The notes beneath the pieces were generated by a model that ran no database searches, had not been told where the DNA came from, and worked only from the letters and a program-made list of their open reading frames with translations. Source: Methanobacteriaceae archaeon UBA349 (GTDB lineage: Archaea > Methanobacteriota > Methanobacteria > Methanobacteriales > Methanobacteriaceae). From it: DNA of 8,304 nucleotides. The first letter of the stretch is position 1, and the number at the start of each line of letters is the position of its first letter. A program made the position numbers and the translations under genes. Location: contig DAWK01000145.1 of the NCBI GenBank assembly GCA_002509745.1, positions 1-8,304 on the forward strand, written 5' to 3'. Of this stretch, positions 5,847 through 8,304 are shown piece after piece.

Positions 5847-6092
5847 AAAGATTAAACCATTTTTATTTTATTGATGTAATTGATTTTTTCCCATACTTAA
5901 TTAATTATAAACTCTGGAATTTAATTACAAATACAAAAAACCATTACTTTATTTTATTAAAATAATTAAAAATGTCTTATTTGTAAATTTTTAAACTTTT
6001 AATTATAAATTAATTCATAATAATTATCCAAGATTAATCCTCGAAATATTTTTTAATAAGTATAATGATAATATTTTTTATTTAGAGGATAA
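5847..6092. other. AT-rich intergenic region, no gene seen
   Basis: There is no supported ORF. A TGATTTTTTCCC tract (5880-5891), some 35 bases after the beta-helix stop, is the best terminator candidate for that gene. A weak AT-only stem (TTATTTT, loop ATT, AAAATAA) lies at 5949-5965. The downstream part should hold the promoter of the LCP-like gene. Confidence 0.35.
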
Positions 6093-6112
6093 TTTATATA
6101 ACAGGGATCAAT

Positions 6113-6820
6113 ATGAACAAAAAAATTGCTTTGATATTTCTTATAATACTACTGGTTGGAGTCTCAGTGGTGGGCTACCAATATTATGATTCAAATACAC
6201 AAAACTTAAGCATTGGGGAAAAAAATGTTTTGCTTTTGTGTGTGGATCCCACAGAAAAAAGACCAGGTATTGGTGCTGTAGATATGGCATTTGTTATTTC
6301 AATGAATAATGGTAAAGTTATTAATTTTACTCCAGTGTATCCTGAAAAAATGTATCACCCCACAGCAAGCGTACCTACCTATTTAAGGAGTATTGGTGAG
6401 AATAAACTGCTCTTACATGATGCTTTCTGGGACAAAGACACTGAAAAAAACGCTAAGATAGCACAAGAAATAGTGGAGCATCACACTGACATGAAAACGA
6501 ATATGGTGCTTATTGTAACTCCAGACGCAGTAGATGCAGTTATACGTACTATTGGCCCTATTAATGTTCCTGGTAAAGGACCCGTGGACAGTAATTCATT
6601 AAAATGGGTTCGAGAAGACCAAAATGCAGGTACTCGAAGAGGCCCTGTCGTTCAATCTATAATGAGTTCCATGGTTAATGCCACCCAAAATAAAACAAAA
6701 CTATTGATTCTTATGAACGTTGGAATAAACCAATACCGTTCTGGAAATATTTATGTCTTCCCCGAGGAGGCGTTTGTTCAGTATTTGGCATCAGAAGGTA
6801 TCAAAAGAACAATAAAATAA
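6113..6820 (+). CDS. LytR-CpsA-Psr-like / DUF4012-type membrane-anchored protein
   Basis: This is a 235-residue protein with an N-terminal signal anchor (residues 4-22) and one extracytoplasmic domain. The order of motifs follows LCP-type phosphotransferases. NVLLLCVDPTEKRPGIGAVDMAFVIS (38-63) matches the strand and loop NxLLLGxD...R...D. VINFTPVYPEKM (69-80) occupies the place of the SIPRD motif. DAVDAVIRTIGPINVPG (138-154) matches the VDxLGGVxV segment. LKWVREDQNAGTRRGPVVQSIMSSM (163-187) matches the signature VRxR..D..R..RQ..vi.al. Bacterial LCP enzymes attach polymers to peptidoglycan from lipid-linked donors. In an archaeon the analogous acceptor could be pseudomurein or glycoprotein, which is inference. 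The central Arg-Asp of SIPRD is Pro-Glu here, so activity is uncertain. The start ATG 6113 has AGGG 6 bases upstream. A TATA consensus TTTATATA at 6093-6100 is too close to the ATG to be its promoter unless the start is wrong, and the signal anchor argues for this start. Confidence 0.78.
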   Translation: MNKKIALIFLIILLVGVSVVGYQYYDSNTQNLSIGEKNVLLLCVDPTEKRPGIGAVDMAFVISMNNGKVINFTPVYPEKMYHPTASVPTYLRSIGENKLLLHDAFWDKDTEKNAKIAQEIVEHHTDMKTNMVLIVTPDAVDAVIRTIGPINVPGKGPVDSNSLKWVREDQNAGTRRGPVVQSIMSSMVNATQNKTKLLILMNVGINQYRSGNIYVFPEEAFVQYLASEGIKRTIK

Positions 6821-6845
6821 ACCACTTTAGTTTATATATTAATTT

Positions 6846-6863
6846 CATTTTAATTTTTAATTT
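6846..6863 (+). terminator. T-rich terminator region of the LCP-like gene
   Basis: CATTTTAATTTTTAATTT follows the stop at 6820 by about 25 bases, in the gap between convergent genes. No strong hairpin is present; a U-tract terminator is the archaeal expectation. Confidence 0.35.
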
Positions 6864-6899
6864 AATTAAACAATCAAAGTAATATTCTAACAGTTTGAT

Positions 6900-6907
6900 A
6901 AAAAAAA
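6900..6907 (-). terminator. Oligo-T (T8) terminator of the TspO gene
   Basis: Read on the minus strand, eight T's begin 8 bases after the TAA stop of the TspO gene (6917-6915). This is the cleanest archaeal-type U-tract terminator in the window. Confidence 0.5.
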
Positions 6908-6914
6908 TAAAGAT

Positions 6915-7400
6915 TTAATTTAATATTAAAACACTGTAGTTTAGATAGGATGCAATACTTACCCAAACCAGATAGGGGATTAATATAATTCCTGCGGGCT
7001 TGGAAATCATGTAAAATGCTATTATATTTGCTAAAATTGCTAACCAAAGGATTAATATAATTACAAATCCACCAAGCAAAGAATTCAAACCAAAAAATAC
7101 CAATGACCACCCTATATTTAATATCAATTGTATAGCAAATATCAAAATGGCAAATTTAACATCTTTTCTTTCAAACCCTTCTCTCCAGACTAAAAACAAA
7201 GAAATTCCAATTAAAACATATAATGTGGACCATACTGGACCAAATAACCAGTTTGGAGGTGACCATGCAGGTTTAGCTAGGGCAGCATACCATGTGGTAA
7301 TTTCAGGTAAAGTTGCTGCTGATCCAATAGCTCCTGAAAAAAATACCACTAAAATAGATAATAACAATCTAGGTATTTCTTTTATTTTTAAACTTTCCAT
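6915..7400 (-). CDS. tspO: TspO/MBR family membrane protein
   Basis: This is a 161-residue protein with five predicted membrane helices (about 12-30, 55-72, 83-105, 109-131 and 137-158), the full TspO/MBR fold and length. Family motifs are intact: TWYAALAKPAWSPPNWLFGPVWSTLYVLIGISLFLVW (36-72), FAIQLILNIGWSLVFFGL (88-105) and IPYLVWVSIASYLNYSVLILN (141-161). TspO proteins bind porphyrins and sterol-like ligands and take part in tetrapyrrole or stress responses. In an archaeon the ligand is unknown; a tetrapyrrole such as heme, siroheme or an F430 intermediate would be a guess. The start is ATG 7400 with GGAGTGA on the minus strand, GGAG lying 7 bases upstream. A TATA-like AGATATAATATT on the minus strand near 7452-7463 could be its promoter. 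It is a lone gene converging on the LCP-like gene. An overlapping + strand frame is its shadow. Confidence 0.92.
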   Translation of the reverse strand: MESLKIKEIPRLLLSILVVFFSGAIGSAATLPEITTWYAALAKPAWSPPNWLFGPVWSTLYVLIGISLFLVWREGFERKDVKFAILIFAIQLILNIGWSLVFFGLNSLLGGFVIILILWLAILANIIAFYMISKPAGIILIPYLVWVSIASYLNYSVLILN

Positions 7401-7411
7401 TTTTTCACTCC

Positions 7412-7740
7412 ATTTTCAACTTAATTAGATTCATATAGATAATTAATTACTAATATTATATCTATTGATATGTAATAATTATTTTCAATATATTTTTCTA
7501 GAAAATTCAAAATATTATATTCTAAATTCTTTTTAAAAATATATTTTATTAACATATTTTCTCAAATATTAATTACCAAAAAATTTCATTGAATCTAAAA
7601 CTGTAGAAATACCACTATTTTAACTATCATATCTATACTGAGTTATCCAAATAGGTTAATTTTGAAAAATTAAGATATTCCTATACAAATAATTTAAAAT
7701 AAATAAAACTTTTATTTTTAGTCCAACTTCTTAAAAGTGA
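7412..7740. other. Non-coding AT-rich stretch upstream of tspO
   Basis: There is no ORF with a start and RBS on either strand. The first 60 bases should contain the tspO promoter. The rest is low-complexity A/T with many TATA-like words and nothing I can name. Confidence 0.4.
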
Positions 7741-7746
7741 TTTTAA

Positions 7747-7809
7747 ATGAATTTCCGGATAAATCTGAAAAAGAGAATTAACTCAATATCAATTATTGAT
7801 GAGATATAA
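7747..7809 (+). CDS. Possible 20-residue small protein
   Basis: ATG 7747 is preceded by AAGTGAT (7735-7741) at a 5-base spacing and by a TATA-like TTTAAAATA about 55 bases upstream. It opens a frame of 20 residues (MNFRINLKKRI...IIDEI) ending at TAA 7807-7809. The peptide is basic in the first half and hydrophobic/acidic in the second, like a short amphipathic helix. In this AT-rich gap such a short ORF may be chance. The RBS is the only positive sign. The end of the ORF overlaps the dyad at 7782-7803. Confidence 0.2.
   Translation: MNFRINLKKRINSISIIDEI
7782..7803. repeat. Dyad around ATCAATTATTGAT
   Basis: ATCAAT-T-ATTGAT (7788-7800) is a perfect palindrome with CTC (7782-7784) and GAG (7801-7803) as outer complementary triplets, offset by a 3-base bulge. 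It shares the word ATCAATT with the dyad at 4365-4386, though the spacing of the arms differs. It may be an operator half-site pair or the 3' hairpin of the small ORF. Confidence 0.35.
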
Positions 7810-7921
7810 AAAATAAAAAATTAATATGATAAACTCACTAAATAATGTGAATAAAATTGGATAATTTGTGTATATTCGTAATATAATGGTTTACCGAACA
7901 TTAGGTTAGAATAAATATAAA

Positions 7922-7956
7922 ATTGTAATACTAAATTTAAATACTAATATTACAAT
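7922..7956. repeat. Inverted repeat ATTGTAATA-N17-TATTACAAT
   Basis: Perfect 9-base arms lie at 7922-7930 and 7948-7956, with a 17-base A/T spacer that itself contains near copies of TAATACTAAA. No gene start lies just downstream on either strand, so the element is orphaned. It overlaps the beginning of the coding-like relic at 7910-8032. Confidence 0.4.
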
Positions 7957-7957
7957 A

Positions 7958-8032
7958 TATTTATTACTACTTGGTGTTGTTCTTGCAGAGGCATATCTAA
8001 TAAAACAAGGATTGCGACTATTTATTGTATAA
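7958..8032 (+). pseudogene. Possible decayed 3' end of a membrane-protein gene
   Basis: This frame ends at TAA 8030-8032 and encodes YLLLLGVVLAEAYLIKQG and then LRLFIV. It has a hydrophobic helix and a basic turn, and its base composition and codon pattern (GGT GTT GTT CTT GCA GAG GCA) look coding and stand out from the pure A/T flanks. The frame is open back to 7910 but has no ATG, GTG or TTG there. A T7 run at 8045-8051, 12 bases after the stop, would suit a terminator. I read this as the remnant of a deleted gene. The family is not recognisable and chance is not excluded. Confidence 0.3.
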
Positions 8033-8100
8033 ATATAAATTAAATTTTTTTAAATTAATAGATTAGTACGCAGAATTATTATAACTAAATAAAATAAAAT

Positions 8101-8304
8101 TTAAGATTTTAAATCTTCTTTAATATTATTATAGAACTGCTTAAATTCCCAATCCCATTCAGCAAAAAGTCTATCGGAATCCATTTCCATCATTGGATCT
8201 TCATTATGATCTGATAAAGGAATATGGAGTTCTATAGTGGGTGTCTTTATTTTAAATTTAACATGTTTCATCATAATCTGTACTTGAAACAGTGCTAAAT
8301 TATC
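8101..8304 (-). CDS. 3' end of an unrecognised gene (67 residues visible)
   Basis: On the minus strand a frame is open from the window edge (8304) to TAA at 8103-8101. The visible part begins DNLALFQVQIMMKHVKFKIK, continues TPTIELHIPLSDHNEDPMME, and ends in the aromatic, helical FAEWDWEFKQFYNNIKEDLKS. No membrane segment or known motif is visible. A start at the internal MM (near 8274) is possible, giving a 57-residue protein, but no RBS precedes it and the frame continues upstream. It is more likely the tail of a larger gene. Codon use and GC content exceed those of the gap that follows, which supports coding. The function is unknown. Confidence 0.6.
   Translation of the reverse strand, partial: DNLALFQVQIMMKHVKFKIKTPTIELHIPLSDHNEDPMMEMDSDRLFAEWDWEFKQFYNNIKEDLKS

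Noticed and set aside
6093..6100. Perfect TTTATATA box just before the LCP-like gene
   Set aside because: It lies only 13 bases before ATG 6113, so transcription from it would begin inside the gene and remove the signal anchor; it is not reported as the promoter.
6874..7110. 78-residue minus-strand ORF
   Set aside because: It is in another frame of the same strand as tspO, whose family motifs are intact.
7147..7428. 93-residue plus-strand ORF
   Set aside because: It is antisense to tspO and contains none of its own recognisable motifs.
7429..8100. tRNA, C/D-box RNA or CRISPR repeat in the long gap
   Set aside because: I found no cloverleaf arms, no RUGAUGA/CUGA box pair in proper order, and no regularly spaced repeat.

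Overview
The window is strongly AT-rich, and its genes carry GGAGG/GAGTG-type Shine-Dalgarno sites or short leaders. The gene content suggests a euryarchaeal methanogen of the Methanobacterium type (Methanobacteriales). The main reasons are a compact LytR-CpsA-Psr/DUF4012-like protein with a signal anchor, a secreted parallel beta-helix protein, a DUF6448 protein, AT-only intergenic regions with archaeal TATA-like boxes, and oligo-T tracts after genes. The assignment is inference from content; no rRNA or tRNA is present to confirm it.

Layout, left to right. (1) The 3' end of an unrecognised + strand gene (1-177) converges on a DUF6448 gene (245-766, -) that uses a TTG start behind a strong ribosome binding site. 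(2) After a 340-bp AT-rich gap, a lysine-rich coiled-coil protein (1111-1677, +) converges, with 7 bp between stop codons, on a secreted zinc-dependent phospholipase C/S1-P1-nuclease-type protein (1685-2275, -). (3) A 275-bp divergent promoter region leads to a drug/H+ antiporter of the major facilitator superfamily, DHA2 type (2551-3945, +), followed 88 bp later by a 65-residue double zinc-knuckle protein (4034-4231, +). (4) A 300-bp regulatory gap with two perfect inverted repeats precedes a secreted right-handed beta-helix protein (4533-5846, +). (5) A 266-bp gap precedes the LCP/DUF4012-like protein (6113-6820, +), which converges on a TspO/MBR family membrane protein (6915-7400, -). (6) About 700 bp without an ordinary gene (7401-8100) follows. 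It contains one possible 20-residue ORF, several inverted repeats and what looks like the decayed tail of a membrane-protein gene. The 3' end of an unrecognised - strand gene (8101-8304) closes the window.

Cell-envelope and membrane functions dominate: three exported or anchored proteins (phospholipase C-like, beta-helix, LCP-like) and two integral membrane proteins (transporter, TspO). Almost every gene seems to be its own transcription unit; the only plausible same-strand pair is the transporter plus the zinc-knuckle protein. I see no mobile element, CRISPR array, RNA gene or defence system. No convincing new multi-gene system emerges. The more interesting items are the archaeal LCP-like enzyme, the phospholipase-type zinc site with its N-terminal tryptophan, and the leader upstream of the transporter.
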